The notes under the pieces are model-generated. The model was not told where the DNA came from, ran no database searches, and was given only the letters and a program-made list of their open reading frames with translations. Shown piece after piece: positions 18,292 to 27,603 of a DNA stretch of 64,000 nt (the first letter of the stretch is position 1; every line of letters starts with the position of its first letter). A program made the position numbers and the translations under genes. Source of the DNA: Methylobacterium hispanicum (GTDB taxonomy: Bacteria; Pseudomonadota; Alphaproteobacteria; Rhizobiales; Beijerinckiaceae). The DNA is taken from assembly GCF_022179285.1 (NCBI RefSeq), contig NZ_BPQO01000007.1, positions 1 through 64,000 of the forward strand. Direction: 5' to 3'.

Positions 18292-19772
18292 GGCGTGCCT
18301 CCCGCGCTCGCCGCCTGCTGGTCATCCTTGGGCGCGGTCATGCCCTGCAGCGCCGCCTTCAGGTTGCTCTCGGCGTCAATCAGGAAGTTCGCCGCGGTAA
18401 CCACGCGGTCACCGGCCGTGACCCCCTCGCGGATCTCGACGTAGCCCCGGCCGCGGAGGCCGACCGTCACCGGCTTCGGCTCGAAGCGCCCCTCGCCGTG
18501 GTCGAGCAGCACGACCTGGCGCTCGCCGGTGTCGATGACCGCGTCGTCGGGCACCGCCACCACTGGCTTGGCGTCGCCTGTCGCGATCTCGACGTCCGCG
18601 TACATCGACGGGCGCAGGGCGCCGTCGGGGTTCGGCAGCTCGACGCGCAGGCGGGCGGTCCGGGTCTCCATGTTGAGGTGGGGGTAGATCCGGGTCACCG
18701 TCCCGGTGAAGGTCCGGTCCGGGAAGGCCCGCACCCGCACCGTCGCCCTCTGTCCCTCCGCCACCCCGGCGAGGTCGCGCTCGGTCACGTCGGCCAGCAC
18801 CCAGACGCGCGTGTGGTCGACGATGCGGAACAGGACGTCACCGGACTTGGCCTTCATCCCGTCCGAGACGTTGCGCTCGACCACGACGCCGTCCCGGGGC
18901 GAGGACCAGGTGATGGAGGGTGGTACCTTATGGGTGCGCTCGATCTCGTCGATGACCTCCGGCGGGATGGCAAGGTTCTCCAGCCGCCGGCGGCCCCCCT
19001 CGTAGCCGATGGAGGTCAGGTACTGGGCCGCGACCGCATTGATCTCGGGCGCGAACAGGCGCAGCAGCGGCTGCCCCTTGTGGACGTGGTCGCCGGTGGT
19101 GACCGGCTCGACCTTCTCGATGAAGGCGTCCGTGCGCATGGCGATGACGGAGATGCGGCGCTCGTCCTCCTCGACGCTGCCCGGCGCCCGCACCGGCAGA
19201 GACAGGACGCGGCGCTCCGCGAGCTCGGTCCGCACGCCCGTGCGCTGGACCTTGCCCGGCGCCACCTTCACGACGCCGCCCTCGTCCTCGCCCGCGTAGA
19301 CGGGGATGTAGTCCATCCCCATCGAATCCTTCTTCGGCACAGGCGAGGTGTCGGCCAAGCCCATCGGGTTGCGGTAGTACAGCACTTGCCGGGCGTCGGA
19401 CGTCGCCGCACCCTGCCCCGAAATGCCGTTCGCGGCCCTGTCGGCGGGCATGGCCTCGCCGTCCTCCGGGTCATCGAATCGCACGTCCTCGCTGGCACGC
19501 ACGGCCCGGAAGACGCGCCCGTCGGCGGTCAGCATCGGCGCGAGCGAGTAGGCCGGCTTCCCGTCCGGGTCCCGATAGTAGACGACCGGCCCGGTCGCCT
19601 TCGCGGGGGACGGGGTGACCGGAGCCGGCTCGCCGGGGGGGCGGTGGGCGAGCCGGCTCCGCGCGCGCTCGACGAGCGCCGGCACGGGATTGCCACCGTG
19701 CCCGGCGACGTAGCCGGCGCTCCCTGCCACCAGCGCGGCGAGGGCACCGGCCGTCCAGCCCGCCCGGCTCAT
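18288..19772 (-). CDS. cusB: Cu/Ag RND periplasmic adaptor CusB
   Basis: This 494-residue membrane-fusion protein has a signal anchor at the N-terminus. A heavy-metal-binding domain shows the YYRNPMG...DSMGMDYIPVY pattern (about 130-160), with a related YYRDPDGKPAY stretch at about 65. The adaptor core follows, with SVEEDERRISVIAMRTDAFI, the KGQPLLRLFAPEI lipoyl half, and SPRDGVVVERNVSDGMKAK. The C-terminus (about 400-494) is barrel and membrane-proximal domain. It overlaps the upstream FixH-like gene by 4 bp and cusA by 4 bp, so the three are translated together. The Met-rich domain supports Cu/Ag. Confidence 0.94.
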   Translation of the reverse strand: MSRAGWTAGALAALVAGSAGYVAGHGGNPVPALVERARSRLAHRPPGEPAPVTPSPAKATGPVVYYRDPDGKPAYSLAPMLTADGRVFRAVRASEDVRFDDPEDGEAMPADRAANGISGQGAATSDARQVLYYRNPMGLADTSPVPKKDSMGMDYIPVYAGEDEGGVVKVAPGKVQRTGVRTELAERRVLSLPVRAPGSVEEDERRISVIAMRTDAFIEKVEPVTTGDHVHKGQPLLRLFAPEINAVAAQYLTSIGYEGGRRRLENLAIPPEVIDEIERTHKVPPSITWSSPRDGVVVERNVSDGMKAKSGDVLFRIVDHTRVWVLADVTERDLAGVAEGQRATVRVRAFPDRTFTGTVTRIYPHLNMETRTARLRVELPNPDGALRPSMYADVEIATGDAKPVVAVPDDAVIDTGERQVVLLDHGEGRFEPKPVTVGLRGRGYVEIREGVTAGDRVVTAANFLIDAESNLKAALQGMTAPKDDQQAASAGGTP

Positions 19773-20164
19773 TTGACGGCCTGGAAGACGAGCTTGTTCT
19801 CGACTGTGCCCGTCTCGCCCTGGACCTTGGCCCCGAGCGACAGGCGCCAGCCTCCCGCCATCGAGAGCTTCGCCCTGAAGCGGTAGACGCCCGGCTCGGT
19901 CGAGGGGACCTGCTCGATCTTCGAGACCATCTCCTCCATGCTGTCGGGGGCCATGTCGATGCGCTTGGCGAAGATCACGGCGTCGGTCACCGGCTTGCCG
20001 GTGCGCCTGTCGACGAGGCGGACGGACAGGACGGCCTCGCCGACCTTCGCCTCACGCTGCACGAGCTCGAACGCGTAGTCCTTGATGTCGGCGACGGCTG
20101 GCCCCGTCAGGGCGGCAGCGAACAGCGCAGCCCAGAGGGCGCGCGAGAAGGATTTCCGGGTCAC
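19769..20164 (-). CDS. FixH/YtkA-like periplasmic protein of the Cus operon
   Basis: This 131-residue exported protein has an Ig-like beta fold typical of FixH/YtkA-like proteins: a signal peptide (ALWAALFAAALTGPAVA), then LSVRLVDRRTGKPVTDAVIF and a C-terminal half ending in GGWRLSLGAKVQGETG. GTG at 20164 is chosen because AGGAGAC stands 8 bases upstream; longer starts lack a signal peptide. It couples to cusB by a 4-bp overlap. Such proteins recur in Cu efflux operons and may help deliver metal to the adaptor, but no function is proven. Confidence 0.78.
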   Translation of the reverse strand: MTRKSFSRALWAALFAAALTGPAVADIKDYAFELVQREAKVGEAVLSVRLVDRRTGKPVTDAVIFAKRIDMAPDSMEEMVSKIEQVPSTEPGVYRFRAKLSMAGGWRLSLGAKVQGETGTVENKLVFQAVK

Positions 20165-20244
20165 GTTTGTCGTCTCCTGAATGCGATGGATGGCCACGCG
20201 CGGACGCGCGTCACCGTGCCGGCGCAGGCGCCGGCGGCATCGGG

Positions 20245-20664
20245 TCAGGCTCTGGGAGGCTCTGGCGGCGGGGGGCCGTGCACGCTGGCGAACGAGGCCG
20301 CTTCGGGCCAAGCCGGCGCGGCGCACGTCGCCCCCGGCCTCGGGATGGGGACCGCGGTCGGCAGGAGCGAGGCGACGCCGGCGTTACAGAGCGCCTTTAG
20401 GGGGCAACCCGCCTTGGCGCAGTCCGGGTTCAGTGGCTTCTCGGGCGGGCAGCAGCGCATGTCGTCCATGGCCATGCCGGCCATGTCGGTCCCTCCCATC
20501 GCTTCATGGCCCATGCCGGGCATGGCCTCGCGGGACCCTTGCGCCTGCGCCGTCATGGAGGCGCGCATGCCCACGGCGGCCGCGGAAGCGGTCACCGGCG
20601 TCAGGGCGAGGCTGACAACCGCCATGAGCGGGAGCAGCCGCCGAAGGGCGAGCCAAAACGTCAC
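20245..20664 (-). CDS. Small secreted Met/Cys-rich protein, PPR tail, first gene of Cus operon
   Basis: This roughly 139-residue exported protein has a hydrophobic signal (LMAVVSLALTPVTASA). A Met/His-rich stretch (MPGMGHEAMGGTDMAGMAMD) is typical of Cu(I)/Ag(I) binding. It continues with RCCPPEK, DCAKAGCP and LCNAG cysteines, and the tail PPPPEPPRA. GTG at 20664 is the likely start; an upstream in-frame ATG at 20769 would add 35 residues with no signal character. It lies 80 bp upstream of the FixH-like gene. Its layout and tail match the small leader proteins of the other efflux operons here, with Met replacing His, fitting a copper or silver operon. Confidence 0.65.
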   Translation of the reverse strand: MTFWLALRRLLPLMAVVSLALTPVTASAAAVGMRASMTAQAQGSREAMPGMGHEAMGGTDMAGMAMDDMRCCPPEKPLNPDCAKAGCPLKALCNAGVASLLPTAVPIPRPGATCAAPAWPEAASFASVHGPPPPEPPRA

Positions 20665-20812
20665 GAATCGAGGATGCCAGTTTTCAGGGCGCGCATGAAG
20701 CCTCCCGGTTTCCCGCGCGCAGCGACCTGCAGGTGGCCTGGATAAGGCTTTCCACGGTGGGAAGGTCAAGCCCAGGATGGCAGCCTGACTTACGGTCGTC
20801 CCGGGTCAGGCC

Positions 20813-23800
20813 CTAGGGAACCAGGCGTCGCCCGAGCGGCCCTGCATCCGACGCCTCGATCATGGAGCGGATGCGGGCAGACATCGTGTCGACGGCGAAG
20901 GGCTTGGTCAGGACCGCCATGCCCGGTGCGAGATGGCCGTTCCCGAGAATGGAATTCTCGGCGTATCCGGTGATGAACAGCACCTTGAGGTCGGGACGGG
21001 TGACGCGGCCGGCATCGGCCATCTGCCGGCCGTTCATGCCGCCTGGCAGCCCCACGTCCGTCACCAGAAGGTCGATACGGACGTCCGACTGCAGCACCTT
21101 GAGGCCCGCGGCGCTGTCGGCGGCCTCGATGGCGGTGTAGCCGAGATCCTCCAGGATGTCGTTGACCAGCATGCGGACCGTCGGCTCGTCGTCCACGACG
21201 AGGACGGTCTCGCCCTGCTCGGAGCGGGGTAGCGTCGTCGCGACTTCGTCACCCGTGTCCTCGGCGATCTCGCCGTAGTGGCGCGGAAGGTAGACGCACA
21301 CGGTCGTGCCCCTGCCGACTTCCGAGTAGATACGCACCTGCCCGCCGGACTGCTGGGCGAAGCCGTAGATCATCGAGAGGCCGAGTCCAGTGCCCTCGCC
21401 CAGCGGCTTGGTGGTGAAGAACGGCTCGAACACCCGCGCGACGACGTCCGGCGGCATGCCGGTACCGGTGTCGGTGACGCAGAGGGAGAGGTACTGCCCC
21501 TCGGGCATGTCATGCTGGCGTGCGGCCCGCTCGTCGAGCCATTTGTTGGCGGTCTCGACCGTGATGCGCCCGCCGTCCGGCATCGCGTCACGCGCGTTGA
21601 TGCACAGGTTGAGCAGCGCGTTCTCAAGCTGCGGTGGGTCCACCAGCGCAGGCCACAGCCCGGATGCGCCGACGACCTCCACGGGAATGGCCGGGCCGAC
21701 CGTACGCTGGATCAATTCCTGCATGCCGGAGACGAGGCGGTTCACGTCGGTGGGCTTGGGGGCCAGGGTCTGGCGGCGCGAGAAGGCGAGCAGGCGGTGG
21801 GTCAGGGCGGCCGCGCGCTTCGAGGCGCCCTGCGCGGCCGCCATGTAGCGGTCGACATCGCTGAGCCGTCCCTGTTGCATCCGGGTCTGCATCAGTTCCA
21901 GCGAGCCGGAGATGCCGGCGAGCAGGTTGTTGAAGTCGTGCGCCAAGCCGCCGGTCAACTGTCCGACCGCCTCCATCTTCTGCGATTGCCTCAGGGCTTC
22001 CTGAGCCGCCGCGAGTTCCGCCTCGCGCGCCTTCGCCACGCTCAGGTCGCGACCGACGGCGATGAAGTGCAGCCCGTCCGGCTCGGGCGCCACGGTCCAT
22101 TCGATGGACTTCCACGACCCGTCGCTCGCGGCGATGCGGTTCTCGAACCGGGTTGGCCGCTTCGTGTCGCCCATCCGGACGAGGGCCGCAAGCGTCTGGT
22201 CCGTGTCGTCGGGATGCATGAAGGTCGCGTAGGGCCGCGACAGGAGCTCGGCCTCGGACCAGCCTAGCACCTGGGTCCAGGCAGGACTCACCGCCGACAT
22301 CGTCCCCTGGTAGTTGGCGCGGGCCAGCATGTCCTCGGACAGGTTCCAGAGCCGGTCGCGCTCGGCGGTACGCTCGGCGAGGGTCGCGGCATGCTCCCTC
22401 TCCTCCGTCACGTCCCGCGCGCTGCAGTAGAATTGCCCGCCCTCGGGGACCGCGACCCAGGCTAGCCAGCGGTACCCACCGGCGGTGGTGCGGCAGCGGT
22501 TCTCGAAGCGGAGGACCGCCTCCCCGGCCCGTAGCCGATCCAGCGCGGCGTGGGTGGCCCTGACGTCGTCGGGGTGGACCAGCTCGACGAAGGGGATGCG
22601 TGCGGCCTCCGCATCGCTCCAGCCCAGCAGCGACTTCCAGGCCGGGTTGGTCCGGACGAAGAATCCGGCGTCGTCGGCGATGCCCAGGAGGTCCGTGGAG
22701 ACCTGCCAAGTCCGGCTCAACTCGCGTGACCGTTCGGCGACCTGCCGTTCGAGGTCGGCGTTGAGGTCGCGCAAGGCCGTCTCGACACGGCTCCGCTCAA
22801 CCGCGATGCGGGTCCTGCCCGCGACTTCCCGGATGAAGGCCAGGTCGTCCGGCGCCCAGTCCCGCACCTCGGCATGGTTGACGAAGAGGGCGGCCACGAG
22901 CCGACCCTGTTCGAGCACCGGCACGTTGACGAAGGCGTGCGCGCCGCGCCCCTTCGAGGCCTCCGCCGCGCCCGCCGTCCTATCGTCGCGCTCGACGTCC
23001 GCGATGCTGACGAACTCGCCGCGCTTCAGGCTGTCGATGAACGACCCGTAGGTCCGCAGCGGCACGACGCCGGCGAGGGTCTCGACGCCCGGTGCGTTCC
23101 AGTCGCGCTCGACGTGGAGCGTCTCGGCGTCGGGGTCGATGGTGCCGTATCCCACACGGCTGACCGCCAACGTCTCGCCGAGGACCTGCGAGGCCGCGAA
23201 AGCGATGTCGTCCGCCCTCGTGAGCTCATTGAACCGGTCGGTGATCCGCACCAGCGCCTCGCGCCGCGTCTCCGCCCGCGCACGGTCGGTGACGTCCGCG
23301 CCCTCGATGAAGATACCCCCGACCGTACCGTCGACATCCCGGATCGGTTGGTAGACGACGTCGACGAAGCGCTCGTCATGCGGGCCGCCCGGCACCGCCT
23401 GCACGGCGTAGCGGATGCCATGGAACGTCTGCGGCACGCCGCTGTCGTAGACCTGGTCGAGAATTTCCAGGAACCCTTGCTCGACCGCGTCGGGCAGGGC
23501 TTCCGCGACCGTCCTGCCTACGACGTCCCGGTGGCCGACGAGCTTCAGGTAGCGGGGATTGGCCAGTTCGAACCGATGCTCCCTGCCGCGCAGCACGGTC
23601 ATGAACGTCGGGGTCTGCTCGAAGAGGCTGGCGAAGCGCTCGCGCTCGGCCGACAGGCGGCGCTCGGCCAGGACCTGCTTGGTGATCTCGGTACAGGCAC
23701 AGAACAGCCCCGCGACCGTGTTTCTGTCGTCCGGGACGGGCGTGTAGGAGAACGAGAAGTGCGTTTCCTCGGGGTAGCCGTTCCTGTGCAAGGTGAGCTG

Positions 23801-24139
23801 GAGGTCGTCCATGTGCACCGGGTCGCCGGCATACACCCGATCCATCAGGACCCCGACCTCGATGCGGACCTCGGGCCAGACATCGAAGAACGGGCGACCG
23901 AGGGCATCGGGATGCCGGGCGCCGAGCATGGGGGCGTAGGCGTCGTTGTAGACGAGCGTACGCTCGGGACCCCAGCACAGGAACATCGGCTGGCGCGAGC
24001 TGAGCATCACTCGCAACAGCGTCACGAAGGCTTGCGGCCACCGGTCCGCCGGCCCGAGGAACGTCGACGCCCAATCGTGGGCGCGCATCCGCGCGCCCAT
24101 GTTGCCCCCTCCTGCCAGGAAGCCCGGAGCCTGGGTCAT
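20813..24139 (-). CDS. Soluble multi-PAS/GAF hybrid histidine kinase with receiver
   Basis: This 1108-residue protein has no membrane segment. Domains in order: PAS-like (about 30-150), PAS (about 160-275), GAF (about 285-445), PAS (about 475-590), PAS (about 600-715), HisKA with GGLAHDFNNLLAGISG (phospho-His about 738), HATPase (about 835-955, with GTGLGLSMIYGFAQQSGG) and a C-terminal receiver (about 975-1095) with LLVTDVGLPGGMNG as the phospho-acceptor Asp. Such orphan hybrid kinases are common in Methylobacteriaceae. The signal is unknown and no output regulator is adjacent. Stop and start are clean. Confidence 0.9.
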   Translation of the reverse strand: MTQAPGFLAGGGNMGARMRAHDWASTFLGPADRWPQAFVTLLRVMLSSRQPMFLCWGPERTLVYNDAYAPMLGARHPDALGRPFFDVWPEVRIEVGVLMDRVYAGDPVHMDDLQLTLHRNGYPEETHFSFSYTPVPDDRNTVAGLFCACTEITKQVLAERRLSAERERFASLFEQTPTFMTVLRGREHRFELANPRYLKLVGHRDVVGRTVAEALPDAVEQGFLEILDQVYDSGVPQTFHGIRYAVQAVPGGPHDERFVDVVYQPIRDVDGTVGGIFIEGADVTDRARAETRREALVRITDRFNELTRADDIAFAASQVLGETLAVSRVGYGTIDPDAETLHVERDWNAPGVETLAGVVPLRTYGSFIDSLKRGEFVSIADVERDDRTAGAAEASKGRGAHAFVNVPVLEQGRLVAALFVNHAEVRDWAPDDLAFIREVAGRTRIAVERSRVETALRDLNADLERQVAERSRELSRTWQVSTDLLGIADDAGFFVRTNPAWKSLLGWSDAEAARIPFVELVHPDDVRATHAALDRLRAGEAVLRFENRCRTTAGGYRWLAWVAVPEGGQFYCSARDVTEEREHAATLAERTAERDRLWNLSEDMLARANYQGTMSAVSPAWTQVLGWSEAELLSRPYATFMHPDDTDQTLAALVRMGDTKRPTRFENRIAASDGSWKSIEWTVAPEPDGLHFIAVGRDLSVAKAREAELAAAQEALRQSQKMEAVGQLTGGLAHDFNNLLAGISGSLELMQTRMQQGRLSDVDRYMAAAQGASKRAAALTHRLLAFSRRQTLAPKPTDVNRLVSGMQELIQRTVGPAIPVEVVGASGLWPALVDPPQLENALLNLCINARDAMPDGGRITVETANKWLDERAARQHDMPEGQYLSLCVTDTGTGMPPDVVARVFEPFFTTKPLGEGTGLGLSMIYGFAQQSGGQVRIYSEVGRGTTVCVYLPRHYGEIAEDTGDEVATTLPRSEQGETVLVVDDEPTVRMLVNDILEDLGYTAIEAADSAAGLKVLQSDVRIDLLVTDVGLPGGMNGRQMADAGRVTRPDLKVLFITGYAENSILGNGHLAPGMAVLTKPFAVDTMSARIRSMIEASDAGPLGRRLVP

Positions 24140-24825
24140 CGGATCAGGCTTGCCCTTGCGCTAGCGGAGACCGTGTCGACCACGGGACCTGACCTACCGT
24201 GTGAGCCTCGTGCCGGGCTTTCACGCGCATCGAAGCGCGGGTGAACTCGCTGGCCGAGGTGTGCTTACTTTGGGTGGCTTGGCTTTTCGACCATCCGGCG
24301 ACGGGCACGACCAGGGAGGTATGACGCGAGCGCTTGGCGGGCATGGCAGCGGCTTAACACGTTTGGCTGGTCGGGATGTCTCCCGTTTTGTCCCACCCGG
24401 CGTTCCGACGGAGCTTGCGCCGTCCGTCCCCGACCTATGGCGGCCCCGTCTCGGAACGCGGCAGGCCACTCAGGTCAGGCTCGAACTCCGCAGCTTCGAA
24501 GCTCCCTTTCGGGATGCCGCATACGGGCGGCGACCAGGTGCTGGCGACAGTGCGCCTGGCCGCCCCCCGACGCGTGCTGGAGAACCACCGAGTTGGCGCG
24601 CGCTACACTCGTAAGTGCGCGTCGCCCTGGCGACCGGCCCGGAGGGCGAATTGCCGGCCGATGTCCACCTTCCTCGGCCGGGTGTCCGGTCGCGGACACA
24701 TCTCGTCGCGGACCCAGCGATCCAGCCACTAACGGCGTGGTTACCTCGTTGTTCGAATTGACCGATGCGGTTGCCGCCGGATGGCGGACAGTTGAAGCGG
24801 ACGGTCGCGGCTGCTCTCCCCCGGG
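24140..24825. other. Gene-free stretch
   Basis: Nothing in these 686 bases reads as a gene. Open frames on both strands lack a ribosome-binding site, a signal peptide or any family motif. The stretch precedes a decayed His-rich gene and probably is degraded DNA plus the promoter of the kinase at 20813-24139. Confidence 0.5.
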
Positions 24826-25048
24826 ATGCAGGAGGCCGCCGAGGATCCTGCCTTCATCTTGGACGTGCATGGCAACGTCCCGAACTTCAAGCGAACGGTC
24901 CTGAACACCGGAGCCGTGTCCGGCGGACCAACCCACCGCAACGGCTCGCGCTCCGGCGGGGGAGAAGGTGCCCGACGGCAAGCCCGCGCACGCGGACAAC
25001 GACTGGCATGCGCACGGGTACAGGCACGAAATGCCCGGCAGGAGATAG
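24826..25048 (+). pseudogene. Frameshifted copy of the secreted SGGP/His-rich protein
   Basis: The plus strand reads LDVHGNVPN, then LNTGAVSGGPTHRN. After a one-base shift near 24960 it reads VPDGKPAHADNDWHAHGYRH followed by a stop. The intact protein at 57315-57578 has GHGNASNP, SGDVSGGPAHRD, then GPDGKPAHREGDGHAHGH, in the same order. The signal-peptide part is not recognisable. The convergent neighbour 25208-25441 is also a paralogue of the convergent neighbour at 56864-57091, so both belong to an inverted duplicate of that locus. Confidence 0.6.
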
Positions 25049-25207
25049 GAGTTCTCCGGGCGGCCCGTCCAAGCAGGCGGTGCGGACATGCGGATGCTAC
25101 CCGAACTCGCGGGTTTTCGCGCCTGGCCGCGGGCATCGGGTACGCGCCCGCGAAGCCTCCCGCGCACGTTACTCCCCATGCGCCGCCCCCAATTCCGGCC
25201 TGCGACC

Positions 25208-25441
25208 TCAGTCGTCGAAGTCGTGGTGGTGATGGTGCCGCTCGAACCGGCGCGGCTCGTATTCGTCGCGGCGCGTGTGATGGTGCCGGACTACGACGTC
25301 GTCATGGTCGCCGTGACGGTAGACCTCGACATGATCGTGCGGCCGCCGTTCGCCATAGCCGCGCTCGTAATATTGGGCCGAGGCCGCGGCCGGCGCGATG
25401 ACGATGGCCGCGGCCATCAAGCCTGCAAGGTGTCGCCGCAT
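25208..25441 (-). CDS. Small secreted His-rich protein, FDD tail
   Basis: This 77-residue protein has a signal peptide (MAAAIVIAPAAASA) and a mature part almost wholly made of His, Arg, Asp, Glu and Tyr: HDHVEVYRHGDHDD, VRHHHTRRDE, FERHHHHHDFDD. GGAGG lies 8-9 bases before the ATG. It is a clear paralogue of 56864-57091, which shares the layout, the HDHVEV / FERH motifs and the FDD end. It is likely a periplasmic metal (Zn, Ni or Cu) buffer; this is inferred only from composition and the metal-gene setting. Confidence 0.75.
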   Translation of the reverse strand: MRRHLAGLMAAAIVIAPAAASAQYYERGYGERRPHDHVEVYRHGDHDDVVVRHHHTRRDEYEPRRFERHHHHHDFDD

Positions 25442-25940
25442 CGCTGTATCCTCCGGGGATTCGTATAACGGCAGGTTGCGCCGCCGCCGTTGAATGCGTT
25501 CTGAAACCGCCGTTCAGGCAACCGTCACGCTGGGTTCGCCGACCTTTCGAGGAGCGTGGGACTGGGCCGCCCGCCGATGCCGCCGTCCCGGCCCCGGGTC
25601 GACGTTCCGCTACACGGTGGCCGTGCTCCTCCACGATGGCGCGCTTGCGGGCGTCGCCGTGGCGGTGACACTCGCGCACCACCGTGCGGTCGTGTTGATG
25701 TCGGTCCTCGACGCCGTGCGCGTGATCGAGCTCGCGGTGCTGGTGGCCGCCAGCGTGCGCCGAACCTCGCCGAGGCCGTCGTCCAGAGGGACCCCCGGCA
25801 ACGGCGCCTGGGATGCTGGTCCGCCACCCGCAAAGCATCGGGGCGCGGTCGTCGGGACTGCGGCACAATGGCTTGGAGCCTGTGCCATTGCCGCAAGCGG
25901 CGGCGCCCTGTTAGGTTGCCCGGGATAATCTTGCGACTTC

Positions 25941-25977
<37 letters not shown>

Positions 25978-26112
25978 CTCCGGTGGCGGACGGCTGGGAA
26001 ATGAGACGGCCGTGTGAACCCGCCCGCATCCACTACGCGGACTCGCGTCCCACCGGTCGGCTAGGGTTCGTGGACCGTGCGGACGGGTAGCTTCGAACCC
26101 GACGGTGGACGC

Positions 26113-27474
26113 ATGGACACGGTAAGCTCGCAAGACATCGTCGACACCGTCCGGACCAGCCTGCTGGTTCTCGACATGGACCTTAGGGTCAAGTCGGCGA
26201 ACCGCGCCTTCTACAACACCTTCAAGGTCGAGCCCGAGGCGACGGTCGGACGGCCGCTGTTCGAGCTCGGCAACGGCCAGTGGGGGATCCCCGAACTGCG
26301 CACGCTGCTCGGCGAGATCGTGCCGCGCGACGGGACCGTCGAGGGCTACGAGGTCGGGCACGACTTTCCCGGCATCGGCGTGAAGTGCATGCGCCTCAAC
26401 GCCCGCAAGGTGTTCAGGGAGGACGGCCACGTTCCATACCTGCTCCTCGCCATCGACGACGTCACGGGCGAGCACGAGGCCCGGGCCGAGGCCGAGCGAC
26501 AGCGACTTCTCGCCCAGGGCATCGTCGACACGGTTCGAGACCCGCTGGTGGTCCTCGAAGCCGACATGACAGTGGTCAGTGCCAGCCGCTCCTTCCTGCG
26601 CATGTTCGGCCTCGACGTTGGGACTGTGGTCGGCACGTCGCTCTACGACCTGTCGCAAGGCCAGTGGCGGGTCGGGCGGCTCCAGGATCTGCTCGGGCGG
26701 ATCGTGCCCGACGACATGGCCATCGACGGCTTCGAGGTCGAGGACGAGTTCCCGGGACTCGGTCGGCGCATCTTCAAGCTCAACGCCCGCAAGGTCCACC
26801 GTCCCGGCAACCATATCACTCGGCTGCTCCTGGTCTTCGAGGACGTGACCGAGGCGCGAATGCTGGAGAGGCACCGCGACCTTCTCGCCGCCGAGCTCGC
26901 CCATCGCATCAAGAACAGCCTGCAGATCATCACCTCGTTCGTCTCGTACGAAATCCGCCGGGCGGCCGAACCCTGCGTCGAGGGCTACCGCGCGATGCAG
27001 GGCCGCATCGGCGCCGTGGCCGAGCTCTACGACGTGATCTCCCGCTCCTCGACGCTCGGCCCGGTGGCGATGGGGCCATATCTGGAGGGCATCGCCGGAA
27101 GCCTGCGTTCCAGCCTGCTCGGCGCCGAGGCCCGCATCGCCGTCGACGTCGAGGCGGAGCCGCTGTCCATCGTCGCCGACCAGGCGGTCACGGTCGGGTT
27201 GATCGTCAACGAACTCGCCACCAACGCGGTGAAGTACGCGTTTCCGTCCGGAGGGGGCCGCATCCTCCTCGGGTTCAGGCGCCGGGACGGTGAGGCGGTG
27301 CTCACGGTCGCCGACGACGGCATCGGGCTGGACGCGACCAGCGGCCCGGGTTCCGGCCTTGGATCCCGGTTCGTCGAGGCGTTCGTCCGCCAGCTCAACG
27401 GAACGCTCGCGATGGCAAGCGGCGCGGGCGGGACGACCGTGACGGTAAGGCTGCCGGCCTCCGTCCTGGCGTAG
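26113..27474 (+). CDS. PAS-PAS HWE/HisKA_2-type sensor histidine kinase
   Basis: This 453-residue soluble kinase has two PAS domains (about 5-115 and 130-245) that are visibly similar to each other: each contains a G-QW segment, L..LLG.IVP.D, and KLNARKV or RLNARKV. The kinase core is of the HWE/HisKA_2 class, with AAELAHRIKNSLQIITSF (phospho-His about 258), an N-box VGLIVNELATNAVKYAF and a G-box. This class is typical of alphaproteobacterial general-stress and light signalling. ATG 26113 is chosen; an in-frame GTG at 26077 is possible. It has no receiver and no adjacent response regulator. It sits directly upstream of the LOV kinase. Confidence 0.88.
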   Translation: MDTVSSQDIVDTVRTSLLVLDMDLRVKSANRAFYNTFKVEPEATVGRPLFELGNGQWGIPELRTLLGEIVPRDGTVEGYEVGHDFPGIGVKCMRLNARKVFREDGHVPYLLLAIDDVTGEHEARAEAERQRLLAQGIVDTVRDPLVVLEADMTVVSASRSFLRMFGLDVGTVVGTSLYDLSQGQWRVGRLQDLLGRIVPDDMAIDGFEVEDEFPGLGRRIFKLNARKVHRPGNHITRLLLVFEDVTEARMLERHRDLLAAELAHRIKNSLQIITSFVSYEIRRAAEPCVEGYRAMQGRIGAVAELYDVISRSSTLGPVAMGPYLEGIAGSLRSSLLGAEARIAVDVEAEPLSIVADQAVTVGLIVNELATNAVKYAFPSGGGRILLGFRRRDGEAVLTVADDGIGLDATSGPGSGLGSRFVEAFVRQLNGTLAMASGAGGTTVTVRLPASVLA

Positions 27475-27603
27475 TCCGGTCGGGCGCCTCGCCTTCGGGG
27501 TCGCTCGGTTGTGAAAATTTCACCGGGCGACTTGGCGGGTCCGGCGACCGCCGCGCCCGACCCCGCTGCGAATTGTGGCAACGGCTGCTAGAACCGAAGC
27601 CTG

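Noticed and set aside
15472..18444. A 990-codon plus-strand frame opposite cusA
   Set aside because: Shadow frame of cusA; composition is unlike any protein family.
25494..25928. A 144-codon plus-strand frame with a hydrophobic middle
   Set aside because: No ribosome-binding site, no family resemblance, and it runs up to the poly-C region; not supportable as a gene.
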